From positions 1 to 39,473 of the forward strand of contig JAQURM010000008.1 in the NCBI GenBank assembly GCA_028715605.1: DNA of 39,473 nucleotides, in the 5' to 3' direction. Below the pieces are notes generated by a model. It made no database searches. It was not told the DNA's origin and worked only from the letters and a program-made list of their open reading frames with translations. Below are positions 1 through 8,924 of the stretch, in pieces. Position numbers and translations under genes: made by a program. Positions within the stretch are counted from its first letter, which is position 1. Every line of letters starts with the position of its first letter. This DNA is from Desulfovibrionales bacterium (lineage in GTDB: Bacteria; Desulfobacterota; QYQD01).

Positions 1-733
1 GCCAATTCGCCAGATTGGTCAGAGGCCGTATTATTTTCTTGATGGCTGCCAGCCTGGTAACACCAAAGGTGTCATTGGCCGCAGCGAACTTGTGATACTT
101 TTGAGGATCATCAACTACCAGGAAGATCGTCCGGACTGCATCCGCGTTAAGGAGCTGGGCCTTGGGATACTTTTTCTTAAGTTCTTCCAACCTCTTACTG
201 GCTAAAGCCAGCATCTTGTCCCGATCCCCGAAATTCATGGCACCGGAAGGACAGCTCTTGACGCAGGCCGGCAACAGGCCGTTAGTGATCCGGTCGAAAC
301 ACATGGTACATTTAGCCATAGTACCGGTCTTTTCATTCCGGCGCGGGATATCATAGGGGCAGGCTGAACGGATCTCCTTGAAATCAGCCTTGCTGACTTT
401 TACTTTAGAGTTGAACAAGACAGCGCCGGTAGCCGCGTCCCGGGTAATAGCCTTGGACCCAAGCCCCTGGGCCATTTCCATACAGGGCGCATCAATACAA
501 TGCCGGCACTGGTCAGGGAAGAAATACCAGTAGGGTTTACCGTCCTCTTTCTTGCCGTCGGCGAAGCGTACAAGTTTCCAGGTGGCGGACGATAAGTCCT
601 GGGGGTTTTGATAGGTACCGACCTGCTTGGTCTTCGTTCCAGGCAGATTATTCCATTGTTTGCATGCAACTTGACACCCCCTGCAGGCAGTGCATAATGA
701 GGTATCTACTAATATTGATTTTCCGTTTGACAT
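1..733 (-). CDS. Formate dehydrogenase iron-sulfur (beta) subunit, FdnH/FdhB-like, 3' end cut by window
   Basis: Electron-transfer subunit expected to pass electrons from the catalytic FdnG-like subunit (746-3793) to a cytochrome. The visible 244 residues start MSNGKSILVD and show four ferredoxin-like cysteine groups: CTACRGCQVAC near residue 14, CRHCIDAPC in the middle, then SACPYDIP and the pair CTMC / CVKSCPSGAM. This is the usual four [4Fe-4S] layout of the FdnH/DmsB/NrfC family. The start is set by a strong AGGAGGTG ribosome site 8 bases upstream of ATG at 731-733. Only 12 bases separate it from the upstream gene, so the two are cotranscribed. The frame stays open to base 1 (last residues LTNLANW), so the C-terminus, where FdnH-type proteins may have a membrane anchor, is not visible. 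The family call is firm; the exact subtype is inferred from the neighbour. Confidence 0.92.
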   Translation of the reverse strand, partial: MSNGKSILVDTSLCTACRGCQVACKQWNNLPGTKTKQVGTYQNPQDLSSATWKLVRFADGKKEDGKPYWYFFPDQCRHCIDAPCMEMAQGLGSKAITRDAATGAVLFNSKVKVSKADFKEIRSACPYDIPRRNEKTGTMAKCTMCFDRITNGLLPACVKSCPSGAMNFGDRDKMLALASKRLEELKKKYPKAQLLNADAVRTIFLVVDDPQKYHKFAAANDTFGVTRLAAIKKIIRPLTNLANW

Positions 734-745
734 AGCTTTCACCTC

Positions 746-3700
746 CTAAACCTTTGTCACATTGACCATGAAGGCCTTGTATTCAGGCGTCCCTGTATTC
801 GCGTCTCCCGCAGTGGGAGTAAGCAGATTGGCACTGTCACCACAGTCCTCCGGGAACAGCCAGCCATAGTTGTAGGTCATTCCAACCAGGTGGATGGTCT
901 GTCCGCCGCAGCTGAAGGGGCGCAGCCGGGTCGTTACCATTGCAACACAGGGCAGAGAACCACGGGGTGACTCAACCTTCACCTTATCCCCGTTCTTGAT
1001 GCCTCTGAGCTGTGCCAGTTCTTCGCTGATTTCCACATATACCTGAGGCTGCGCCTCGGTAAGCCAGGACTGCCACCTGGTATTGCCGCCGGTACACCAA
1101 TGTTCCGTGCTGGAATATGTGGTCATCACAAAGGGATACCTGGGATCGCAGCCGGAAAATTTATCGCATGTGCCTGTAAATATCTTCATGACAGGGTTTT
1201 TCAGTTGAGATGACAGCGGATTTTTCTCCATCGGACCTTCAAGAGGTTCATAATGTTCGGGGAATGGTCCATCACTCAGTGCCGGGCCAAAGAGAGAGGA
1301 CACGCCGTCCGGCTTCATGATGAACGGGTATTTCCCTTTTTCGAGATCTGCCATTGGAGGCCATGGGCCGTCGGGAACGTCACCCACCCATTTTCCATCC
1401 ACCCAGGCCAGTAAAGGCCTCTTGGGATTGTAAGGCTTGCCATTCAGGTCCACTGAAGCGCGATTGTAGATAATGCGCCTGTTGACAGGCCATGCCCATG
1501 CCCACTGCGGATAGAGGCCGAGACCAGTTGGGTCGTCCTTTTTTCTGCGTTGCATGAGGTTTGTGCCATCCTGGGCAAATGACCCGGACATGAGCCAATT
1601 ACCTGATGAGGTCTTGCCGTCTGCCTGAAGCAGGGCAAAGGAAGGTACACAATCACCCTTTTTGTACGTCTTGTCGCCGATAGTGACGTCTTCAAGAAAA
1701 TAGCCGTTGGTGACCTTGGCTACCTCTACCACATCAAACCGGCCTTTCTCGTCGGTATAATCCCACTTCAGGTTCAAAATCGGATCAGGGAAGGCGCCTT
1801 TTTCCTTTTTATAAAGTTCCTTAAGCTTCGAAACGATCCGGATTATGATATCGCCGGTATAGATTGCGTCTCCCGGTGCCTTTGCCGCCTCGTATTTCCA
1901 TGAGACCAGGCGTCCGCTGTTGGTCTGGCTTCCCTGCTTCTCTACGGAAGCCGCTCCTGGAAGCAGGAAGACCTCTGTATTGATCTTTTTGGGGTCCACT
2001 CCGGGCCCCTTCCAGAAAGAGGCTGTTTCGTTGTTATACATATTGACATGCACCATCCAATCCAGGTTGGAAAATGCCTGACGTACTTTATTGGCATTGG
2101 GAAGGCTGCAGGCAGGATTCTGGGCGACACAGATAAACCCTTTGATCGACTTTTCAAACATCCTGTCAATCATATTCAGGATAGTGCAGTCCTGTCCGTC
2201 ATCGAGCTTGGGCACCCATAAATAGCCGAAGTCATTTTCCTTCTTTGCGTTGTCACCGTACCAGGCCTTGAGAAGACTTACCGTATATTTGGGGTAGTTC
2301 TGCCACCAGTTGGCCGAGCGGGGGTCGCTGGTTTTCGGGGTATTTTTCTTAATGTAATCGTCCAGGGTAGGCAGCGATGCCACCGGCGCTTTAAGATACC
2401 CAGGCAGGATATGAGACAATATGGCATGGTCTGTAGAGCCTTGCACGTTCGGTTCTCCGCGGAGAGCATTGACTCCCCCGCCGCAGATGCCCATGTTTCC
2501 AAGCAAAAGCTGTATCATACAAAGGGTCCTGATATTCTGTACTCCCGAAGTGTGCTGTGTTTGGCCTAAGGCATACATAACGGTTCCGGCCTTGTCGGGC
2601 ACACCGGTGGATGAGTACAGTTCATAGACCGTTTGCAGGTCTTTTACAGGTGTCCCAGTAATCTTTGAGACCGTATCCAGATCATAACGGGAATAATGCT
2701 TCTTCAAAAGCTGGAAAACGCAGCGGGGATCTTTCAGTGTAGGGTCTTTTTCAGGAATACCGTTAGCGTCCTTTTTTATCGTCCAGGTCGCTTTGTCATA
2801 TTTTCTCGTGCCGGAATCATACCCGGAGAAAAGACCGTCATTGAAATCGAACTTATCATTGACCAGGAACGGTGCATTCGTGTAGTTTACGACATAGTCC
2901 TTGAAATATTTTTCGTTTTCGATAATATACTTGATCATCCCGCCCAGGAAGGCAATGTCTGTACCCGAACGCAGGGGGACATAAACATCTGCTTTTGAGG
3001 AAGTCCTTGTAAAGCGCGGGTCAACATGAATGAGCTTACCTCCCCTCTCCTTGGCTCTCATAACCCATTTGAATGAGATGGGATGATTTTCTGCAGCATT
3101 GCACCCCTGAATGAGAACAACATCGCTGTGCTGAAGATCTATCCAGTGGTTGGTCATTGCGCCACGTCCGAACGACTCTCCCAGAGCCGCTACAGTAGGC
3201 GCGTGTCAGACCCGGGCCTGATGATCGATATAGACCAGTCCCATGGACCGGGCCATGGCGGTAATGAGCCAACACTCTTCATTGTCAATATTTGAACTTC
3301 CTATATGAGCGATGTTTTCAACGCGATTCACCACATGGCCCTTGTTGTTCTTAGTGATAAATCCTGCATCGCGTGTTGCTTTGATGTTTTTAGCAATCCG
3401 CGTGATTGCCCAATCCCAGGACTTCTCCTGCCACTTGTCGCTTTTGGGTGCACGATAAAGCACCTTGGTCAGACGATGCTCGTTAGCGGCCGTCGTCTGA
3501 TAACTACCTGCGCCTTTGGCGCACAGCGTCCCCTCATTGATGGGATGCTCGGGGTCGCCCTCGATGTTGATAATCTTCCCTGTTGCAGCGTCCGTGCTGC
3601 AGACCAGCCCGCACCCGACTCCACAGTAGCAACAAATGGATGTAGTCTGTTTGGCACTCTTCACCTTATCGATCTTTTTCATTTCTTCGGCATAGGCTAT

Positions 3701-3793
3701 CACCGGACTCAGGTCGATCCCGAGAGATGAAAGCGCCAACCCCCCGGCAAGGGTGCCTGATCCAACTAAAAAATCGCGCCGTGTTACTTTCAT
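746..3793 (-). CDS. Selenocysteine-containing, Tat-exported formate dehydrogenase catalytic subunit (FdnG-like)
   Basis: Oxidises formate to CO2 at a Mo or W bis-MGD centre, expected in the periplasm. The 1015-residue reading frame is continuous only if TGA at 3206-3208 (codon 196) is read as selenocysteine: the residues before it end DHQARV and those after it read HAPTVAALGESFGRG, the conserved active-site context of formate dehydrogenases. The N-terminus has a twin-arginine signal (TRRDFLVG, residues 4-11) followed by a hydrophobic stretch. A [4Fe-4S] site follows (C54-x2-C57-x3-C61 and C91 with K93). The length fits the 1000-residue FdnG/FdoG class. The start has a strong GGAGG site 5 bases upstream of ATG. 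It is followed 12 bases later by the FdnH-like gene. Treating the two halves as separate genes would lose the active site, so one gene is the better call. Confidence 0.95.
3159..3202 (-). other. SECIS-like hairpin for selenocysteine insertion
   Basis: Right after the UGA codon (3206-3208) the mRNA can fold into an outer 5-bp stem (GCGCC at 3198-3202 with GGCGC at 3159-3163) and an inner 7-bp stem (CGGCUCU at 3183-3189 with AGAGUCG at 3173-3179) closing a G-rich loop at 3180-3182. Bacterial SECIS elements lie within the coding region just 3' of the UGA and are bound by SelB, which fits this position. The pairing is seen by eye; SelB binding is inferred. Confidence 0.7.
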
Positions 3794-3870
3794 GTCTTCC
3801 TCCTTTCAAAAAAGGTTAGAGAATGACTAATAAAAATCTTTTCTTTTAGAAAAAACTCTCCTCCTTCACT

Positions 3871-4542
3871 TTATGTCTGCTTATAGCCTTCATGAGATCT
3901 AATGTATTTGTCTTCATGTGCATTTCCCTCCGGATATTCAGGGATAATGTAGGGCGAACTCCCCTGGCACGCGAAACAGATGCTGCCATCCTTCAAAGGA
4001 TAAGCTTCCTCACATGACGGACAAATTACAATCTTGCCCTTATCGCGTTTTTTGAGAAATTCAGGCTTAATCTGAACAGGGCATACCCCGCATATTTCTA
4101 CACCGGCCGTCTTGATCTGCGAGAGAAGATGTTCGTGGTTCTGTTCAGTCCTTGACTTGAGCTTCAAGAACCAGGCTTTTATCTCCGGCCATTGTTCTAA
4201 TTTGCCGGGGTCAAGAAACACACGGAATCCATTACCATGGTATTTATCATAGAGGCTTAAAGCAAAACGGCCAAGGTTAATAATCTTGAGCCAGCCGTTT
4301 CCGGCCGTGCAAGGTGTGAGCAGTTGAACGGCATCAGGAAGGCAGGCCGGAGTTTCACATATAGCATCAAAAAGTACCCCTTCGGGAATTTGTATCCGGG
4401 CCAGATGCACCATGAACCCTCCGATGATGACCCCCGGTGCTGCATGGCCATGAAAAGGCTGAATACGATGAATATACTCTTCTATGTCAAAAGCAGAAGT
4501 TTTCCCTTGCATCGTTTCTAAGGATACTAACGTCTTATCCAC
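3871..4542 (-). CDS. FmdE-family protein with C-terminal zinc ribbon
   Basis: The N-terminal half resembles the FmdE domain (PF02663 type) named after a subunit of molybdenum formylmethanofuran dehydrogenase: a central FHGHAAPGVIIGGFM motif (about residues 30-44) and a conserved CET motif (about 63-65). The C-terminal third has cysteine pairs CGVC, CPSC and CFAC (about residues 152-193), a likely zinc ribbon. The family is found near Mo/W formate dehydrogenases, but its biochemical role in bacteria is not settled; a role with the metal or cofactor of FdnG is only inferred from position, 77 bases upstream of fdnG on the same strand. The start is uncertain: GTG at 4542 has no clear ribosome site, and an internal ATG at 4512 is an alternative. 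A shortened paralogue lies just upstream (4651-4845). Confidence 0.75.
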   Translation of the reverse strand: MDKTLVSLETMQGKTSAFDIEEYIHRIQPFHGHAAPGVIIGGFMVHLARIQIPEGVLFDAICETPACLPDAVQLLTPCTAGNGWLKIINLGRFALSLYDKYHGNGFRVFLDPGKLEQWPEIKAWFLKLKSRTEQNHEHLLSQIKTAGVEICGVCPVQIKPEFLKKRDKGKIVICPSCEEAYPLKDGSICFACQGSSPYIIPEYPEGNAHEDKYIRSHEGYKQT

Positions 4543-4593
4543 CTCACAGAAATAATCTGTCTTAAGAATGTGTAAAAAGCACCTAGTCTATTA

Positions 4594-4623
4594 ACATTAC
4601 GGTTACATGAGATAATAAGTCAA
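4594..4623 (-). promoter_or_regulatory. Candidate sigma-70 promoter for fmdE-fdnGH
   Basis: Minus-strand TTGACT (4618-4623), an 18-base spacer and TAATGT (4594-4599), in an AT-rich stretch between the truncated and full FmdE genes. It would give fmdE-fdnG-fdnH their own transcription start, separate from the fdhA operon. The -10 match is only fair. Confidence 0.35.
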
Positions 4624-4650
4624 ATTCATTATTTTCATTGAAAAAATGAA

Positions 4651-4845
4651 TTATTTTAATTTGTTACTATTTATGGACAGACAGAATCGCGTTTCACAGA
4701 GAGCCTCGAAAAGGACTCCATCCGGGAGGCCGTTTCGGGCCAACTCGACCATGAAACCGCCGATGAGCATGCCCGGGGCGATAGTCCCATGAAAGCCCCG
4801 CACCGCCTCACAATACCCCTCGAATGTTAACGTTCCGATTCGCAT
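4651..4845 (-). pseudogene. Truncated FmdE-domain fragment
   Basis: This 64-codon frame starts at ATG 4843-4845 with an AGGAAG site about 7 bases upstream. It reads RGFHGTIAPGMLIGGFMVEL and then DGVLFEALCET, closely parallel to residues 30-65 of the FmdE protein at 3871-4542. It then leaves the family after RFCL and stops in AT-rich sequence, so the second half of the FmdE domain and the zinc ribbon are missing. The frame stays open upstream to 4968, where it overlaps the preceding gene, but those residues do not look like FmdE. The simplest view is a tandem duplicate that lost its 3' part. A short functional protein cannot be ruled out. Confidence 0.6.
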
Positions 4846-4949
4846 ATATTTCTTCCTGATAAGATCGTCCACCGTTATCCGTTCACTGTTGCCCGTAAGG
4901 ACATGGGGAAACTCTTTTCGGTGTACGATGAGCTGTAAGCAGTGAAAAA

Positions 4950-7283
4950 CTACGTAGGCGGCGTCCATTCCACCGGCACGAACAAGCCCTTGCCGCGGGG
5001 AAAATCACCGGCCCGGTGGAGAACTGGCGTGCCCGGGTGGTCCTCAGTGGGGCATGGCCACTGAAGACCGTTTCCCTCGATGCGGCGGTATTTGATACCG
5101 GCCAGTATGGGGACGAGCACTGAGACCTCATTGTCCCAGATCTCCTGCGCGCTTGCCGATGCCCATTCTTGGCCCATCCGCCGGGCGATCTCACGAAATA
5201 TCCACCAGTTGGGCCGTGCGAGCCCCGGCGGCTCCTTGCCCTTCCGGACCCGGTTTACCCGCCGCTCGGTGCTCGTAAAGGTCCCGTCATCCTCACACCA
5301 GGCCGCCGACGGCAGGACTACATGGGCGTAGCGGTTCATCTCGGTCGGGAAAATGTCCTGGCAGACGAGAAACTCTGCGGACGCCAGGCACTGATAGACG
5401 TGTCGATAATCGAACCGGCCTTTAGCCGGGTTTTCTCCGAAGCAGTAGAACGCCTTGACCGCCCCATCCGCCAAGGCGTCCAGCATGTCGGAAAACCTTA
5501 GCCCGGGTTTCGCGGGAAGCCCGCGTATACCCCAAAATCGCGAAAACTTTTCCCGGGCCGCAGGATCGGTCACCTTCTGGTAGCCGGGGAGTACATCAGG
5601 CAAGGCCCCCATGTCGCAGGCGCCCTGCGCGTTGTTCCGGACCCGCAAAGGATTGACACCGCCACACTCCACCCCGATGTTCCCGAGCAGCATCTGAAGA
5701 CTGGCGATGGATACCTCCTTATTGCGTGCCGCAGTGCCCCCGGCAAGGCTCGGGGCATAACACACCATGGCCGGTCTCACTGCCGCCAAACGGCACGCGA
5801 TCTGCCGGATCAAATTCCGGCTCACGCCGCAGATCCTGGCAGTCCGTTCGGGCGAGTAAGCCTTGACTAGCGCTTTGAGTTCCTCGAACCCTTCGCAGTG
5901 ACGCTCGACGAACTCTTTATCATAGATATTCTCCCTTAGGATAACGTGCATAAGACCATTTAAAAATGCCACTTCGGTGCCCGGACGGATCGGGGCAATC
6001 AAGGCGGCATGGTCGCAGAGAAGGTGTTTAACATGGTCGATCACGATGAGTTCGGCACCAAGCCGCACTGCATTCCTCACAAAAGTGGCCGCTATCGGGT
6101 GGGTCTCGGTCATGTCGATACCGATGCAAACCAGCATTCGTGCGTTCGCGAACTCCCCGAGGGAATTTGTCATCGCCCCGGGGTTACCGAAAGCCAGGGA
6201 CAGGCCGTTGGCGGCGTCGGTACGGCCGGTATGCCCGCAAAGGTCGATGTTATTCGTCCCGAATACCGCCCGGAAGAGCTTCTGCAAGTTGTAAGAGTCT
6301 TCATTGAGAGCCCGGGCCCAGCTCAAGCCGGCTACGGAGTCGGGACCGTGCAGGCGAATAATATCCCGAAAGCGCGCGGCCACAAGGTCCAGGACTTCGT
6401 CCCAGGATGCCGGCCGGAACTGCTCGTTTTCCTTGATCAGCGGCGTGGTAAGCCGTTCCATACCATAGACGAAGTCATAGGCAAAACGGCCCTTGACACA
6501 CAACCGGCCTATATTGGGGGCAGCGTCGGTCACAGCCGTGACTTTAGTGATTTGCCCATCCTTCACATGGACCCACTGCTGGCAGCCTACGCCGCAGTAC
6601 GGGCAGGTGGTTCTTACCTTTTGGGTTTCCCAGGCCCGACCGAGCCCCCTCGCCTTTTTTTCGGTCAGGGCGCCCACCGGGCAGGCCTCGACGCACTGCC
6701 CGCAGGATACACACTTAGCCGGGTCGGGGAGCGGGAACCAGCCGTGCGGCCCGGCCCGGTCTTCCCGACGGCCGAACGGGTAAGCGATGGCGCCGTTAAC
6801 CTGAATCTCCCCGCAGGCGGCCACACACCGGCCGCACAGGACACACTTGCTATAGTCCCGGATAATGAAAGCCTCCTCCGGGGCCGACGGGGAGGCATCA
6901 GCCGGCTGCCGGACCGTAGTAGGTTCCACTCCGTACTGGTAGGCCAAATCCTGGAGGCGGCAGTCGCCGCTAGCCTCACAGGCAAGACAGCTATGCCGCC
7001 CCGCAGCCAGGAGCAGTTCCAGGGTCTGACGGCGGGAGCGAACCACCCGCTCCGTTTCGGTCCACACCTCCATGTCTTCACGCGCGAGTGTGCTACAAGC
7101 CGGCAGAAGCCGGTCAACCCCCTTCACCTCCACCACGCAGATCCGGCACACATTGGAGTGGTCCGCCTCTTTCCAGTGGCACAAGGTCGGGATTAAGATA
7201 CCGGCGGTCTGAGCGACCTCCAGTATTGTCTCCCCCGGGGAAAAGGAAATCTTACGATTATTTAGCAGCATCTGGGAATGCAT
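4950..7283 (-). CDS. FdhA/NuoG-like iron-sulfur protein without the formate dehydrogenase active-site Cys-His and without the last cofactor domain
   Basis: The domain order is that of cytoplasmic formate dehydrogenase alpha subunits. Numbering here is from the upstream GTG at 7298: a [2Fe-2S] domain (C40, C51, C54, C68), a His-Cys [4Fe-4S] site (H102, C104, C107, C113), two ferredoxin clusters (C152-C162, C196-C206), a molybdopterin-family [4Fe-4S] site (C232, C235, C239, C267) and a large molybdopterin domain. At the place where FdhA has N-C-A-R-V-C-H, this protein reads L-C-G-H-T-G-R, so the Mo/W-ligating Cys is Gly358 and the catalytic His is Arg359. It ends at VPVEWTPPT, where the paralogue at 8925-11651 goes on for about 130 more residues of cofactor-binding domain. 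It probably carries electrons rather than oxidising formate. ATG at 7281-7283 has a GGAG site; GTG at 7298 is the longer alternative. Confidence 0.85.
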   Translation of the reverse strand: MHSQMLLNNRKISFSPGETILEVAQTAGILIPTLCHWKEADHSNVCRICVVEVKGVDRLLPACSTLAREDMEVWTETERVVRSRRQTLELLLAAGRHSCLACEASGDCRLQDLAYQYGVEPTTVRQPADASPSAPEEAFIIRDYSKCVLCGRCVAACGEIQVNGAIAYPFGRREDRAGPHGWFPLPDPAKCVSCGQCVEACPVGALTEKKARGLGRAWETQKVRTTCPYCGVGCQQWVHVKDGQITKVTAVTDAAPNIGRLCVKGRFAYDFVYGMERLTTPLIKENEQFRPASWDEVLDLVAARFRDIIRLHGPDSVAGLSWARALNEDSYNLQKLFRAVFGTNNIDLCGHTGRTDAANGLSLAFGNPGAMTNSLGEFANARMLVCIGIDMTETHPIAATFVRNAVRLGAELIVIDHVKHLLCDHAALIAPIRPGTEVAFLNGLMHVILRENIYDKEFVERHCEGFEELKALVKAYSPERTARICGVSRNLIRQIACRLAAVRPAMVCYAPSLAGGTAARNKEVSIASLQMLLGNIGVECGGVNPLRVRNNAQGACDMGALPDVLPGYQKVTDPAAREKFSRFWGIRGLPAKPGLRFSDMLDALADGAVKAFYCFGENPAKGRFDYRHVYQCLASAEFLVCQDIFPTEMNRYAHVVLPSAAWCEDDGTFTSTERRVNRVRKGKEPPGLARPNWWIFREIARRMGQEWASASAQEIWDNEVSVLVPILAGIKYRRIEGNGLQWPCPTEDHPGTPVLHRAGDFPRGKGLFVPVEWTPPT

Positions 7284-7307
7284 GGGTTCTCCATTCACTT
7301 GGGGAGC

Positions 7308-8846
7308 TTAGGCGAAAACCGCAAGGGCGATTCGGTAGCAGCGCAGACAGCGGCTTGCTTCTTTCCTCGCTTGTGTGGGAGTAAGTTCACCCTTGAGCTT
7401 TGAGAGGCGTTGCCCCCGTTTGGCCGGCCCGGCCGCGGAGGAATTGGACAGTGCCTCTATGGGAGCATCCCCTTTAGCGGTCTCCTGGTTCAGGGCAGAG
7501 ATGAAGAGGTCGAGCCGATCTTGTTCGTCAGGACTACAGTCTCCCGTTTCCAGGTATTGAATGATGGATTTAGCGGCCCGGCGGCCGGCTGCCAGGGCAG
7601 CTACTATCATACTCTGCCCGGTCACGCAGTCACCGCCGCAGAAAATATAGGGTACTGCGGACTGTAGTGTGACCGGATCCACCACCAAGGTGTTGTTGGA
7701 GGCCACCTTGATTCCCGCCTGAGCGAACCGTTCGATCTTGCATTTTCCGGTTGAGAATTTAGGGGCTCCAACACTGATAAAAACTGCGAGGTAACCTTCG
7801 TTAAGGAGTTCTTGTATGGTGATGTCTTCACCTACTGTCACGCCGTAGCGGATATCAGATCCGAGCTTTTCAACCAAGTCCGCTTCGCGCTGCAGGATGT
7901 CCCGCGGAAGACGGGAAGCGGGAATCCTCTCGGCAGCCGTACCGCCGGGCTGAAATGCAGCTTCAAAAATCGTGCTTCGATAGCCGTTGACTCCCAGGTA
8001 GTAGGCACAGGAAAGGCCTGCCGGTCCGGCGCCCACGATGGCTACCTTTTCCTCCTGTACAGGCCGGAAATGGTGAGCGGCGCTGTTCCCGGGTGTGATT
8101 TCACGGTCGGCCACATAGCGGTGGAAGGTGAGAACCGGAGGGCTGTGCGTCTGTACATATCTCGCTGCTGCCTCACGGTCCGCCGCGTAACGCTTGAGGT
8201 TCTTGATGGCGACAGATTCATCTATAACGCCTCGCCGGCATTTCCGCTCGCAGTTTCGGAAGCAAATCCGGCCTATTGTACCCGGCATGAAGCAGGTATT
8301 CCGAACGAGATCGAGGGCCTCATCCCAACGATCCACCCGGATTTTTTCCACATACCCCGGGATATCTACGTGGGCGGGGCAGGCGGTTATGCAGGGGGCG
8401 GTTACCGACCAGACGTAGCTCCCTCGGGGGAGAGGCTTCGCGTTGCGCACCGCGGCAAGAAATTCATTACGGAAGTACTCCAGTGCGTCCAGAAGCGGGC
8501 GGGGCGCGGTCTGGCCGATATCGCAGCGGGCAGATTCCCGGACATAGCGAGCCAGGATCTCCAGTCTGTCGAGGTCATGCTCGGCCCCTCGACCCGCGCA
8601 GATTCTCTCCAGGATATCAGCCACCTCCGCAGTGCCAAGCCGGCAGGGAAAACACTGGCCGCAGGATTCTGCTCTGGCCCGGGCCGCATATTCCCGGGCC
8701 ATGTCCACGACGTCCACCGAGTCGTCACAAATGATCAGCCCATCCCAACCCATGAATGCCCGCAGCCCCAGATCAGGGGGAAAGGACGGCGGCGAGCTTG
8801 CACCCTTGGGATCGCTTACGCCCCACGTCGAAAAAACTGCGGTCAT
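7308..8846 (-). CDS. NuoF C-terminal cluster domain fused to a shortened GltD/NfnB-like flavoprotein
   Basis: Residues about 35-130 match the tail of NuoF/HydB-type subunits, including ESCGQCFPCRLG (C62, C65, C68) and the fourth ligand at C108 (RCDIGQTAP). The FMN/NADH-binding part of NuoF that normally precedes this is absent. Residues about 150-440 match GltD-type proteins: cysteines of two N-terminal clusters (C152, C156, C185, C195, C199, C203), the FAD dinucleotide motif VGAGPAG (271-277), and the closing FAD motif YIFCGGDCVTG (400-410). In GltD/NfnB a NAD(P)-binding Rossmann domain of roughly 150 residues sits between these two halves. Here the text runs from ISVGAPKF straight into a short linker and VDPVTLQ, so that domain is missing. 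The C-terminus keeps a CLRC pair. ATG at 8844-8846 has an AAGGAG site. It lies between two FdhA-like genes, so it is probably their electron-transfer partner. Confidence 0.8.
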   Translation of the reverse strand: MTAVFSTWGVSDPKGASSPPSFPPDLGLRAFMGWDGLIICDDSVDVVDMAREYAARARAESCGQCFPCRLGTAEVADILERICAGRGAEHDLDRLEILARYVRESARCDIGQTAPRPLLDALEYFRNEFLAAVRNAKPLPRGSYVWSVTAPCITACPAHVDIPGYVEKIRVDRWDEALDLVRNTCFMPGTIGRICFRNCERKCRRGVIDESVAIKNLKRYAADREAAARYVQTHSPPVLTFHRYVADREITPGNSAAHHFRPVQEEKVAIVGAGPAGLSCAYYLGVNGYRSTIFEAAFQPGGTAAERIPASRLPRDILQREADLVEKLGSDIRYGVTVGEDITIQELLNEGYLAVFISVGAPKFSTGKCKIERFAQAGIKVASNNTLVVDPVTLQSAVPYIFCGGDCVTGQSMIVAALAAGRRAAKSIIQYLETGDCSPDEQDRLDLFISALNQETAKGDAPIEALSNSSAAGPAKRGQRLSKLKGELTPTQARKEASRCLRCYRIALAVFA

Positions 8847-8924
8847 CTGTTCTTCACTCCTTGTTCGGTTGCGGGTTACGAGTTAAGAACCGGACAGACG
8901 TTCATTAACTCTAGGCACGTTAGC

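Noticed and set aside
3155-3793. Two separate genes (195-residue and 803-residue) in place of one formate dehydrogenase
   Set aside because: The TGA between them is exactly at the selenocysteine position, the frame is continuous through it, and a SECIS-like hairpin follows.
6009-7196. 395-codon plus-strand ORF
   Set aside because: Lies opposite the Fe-S rich FdhA-like gene; its translation has no recognisable motif and it is a product of the GC-rich codon pattern.
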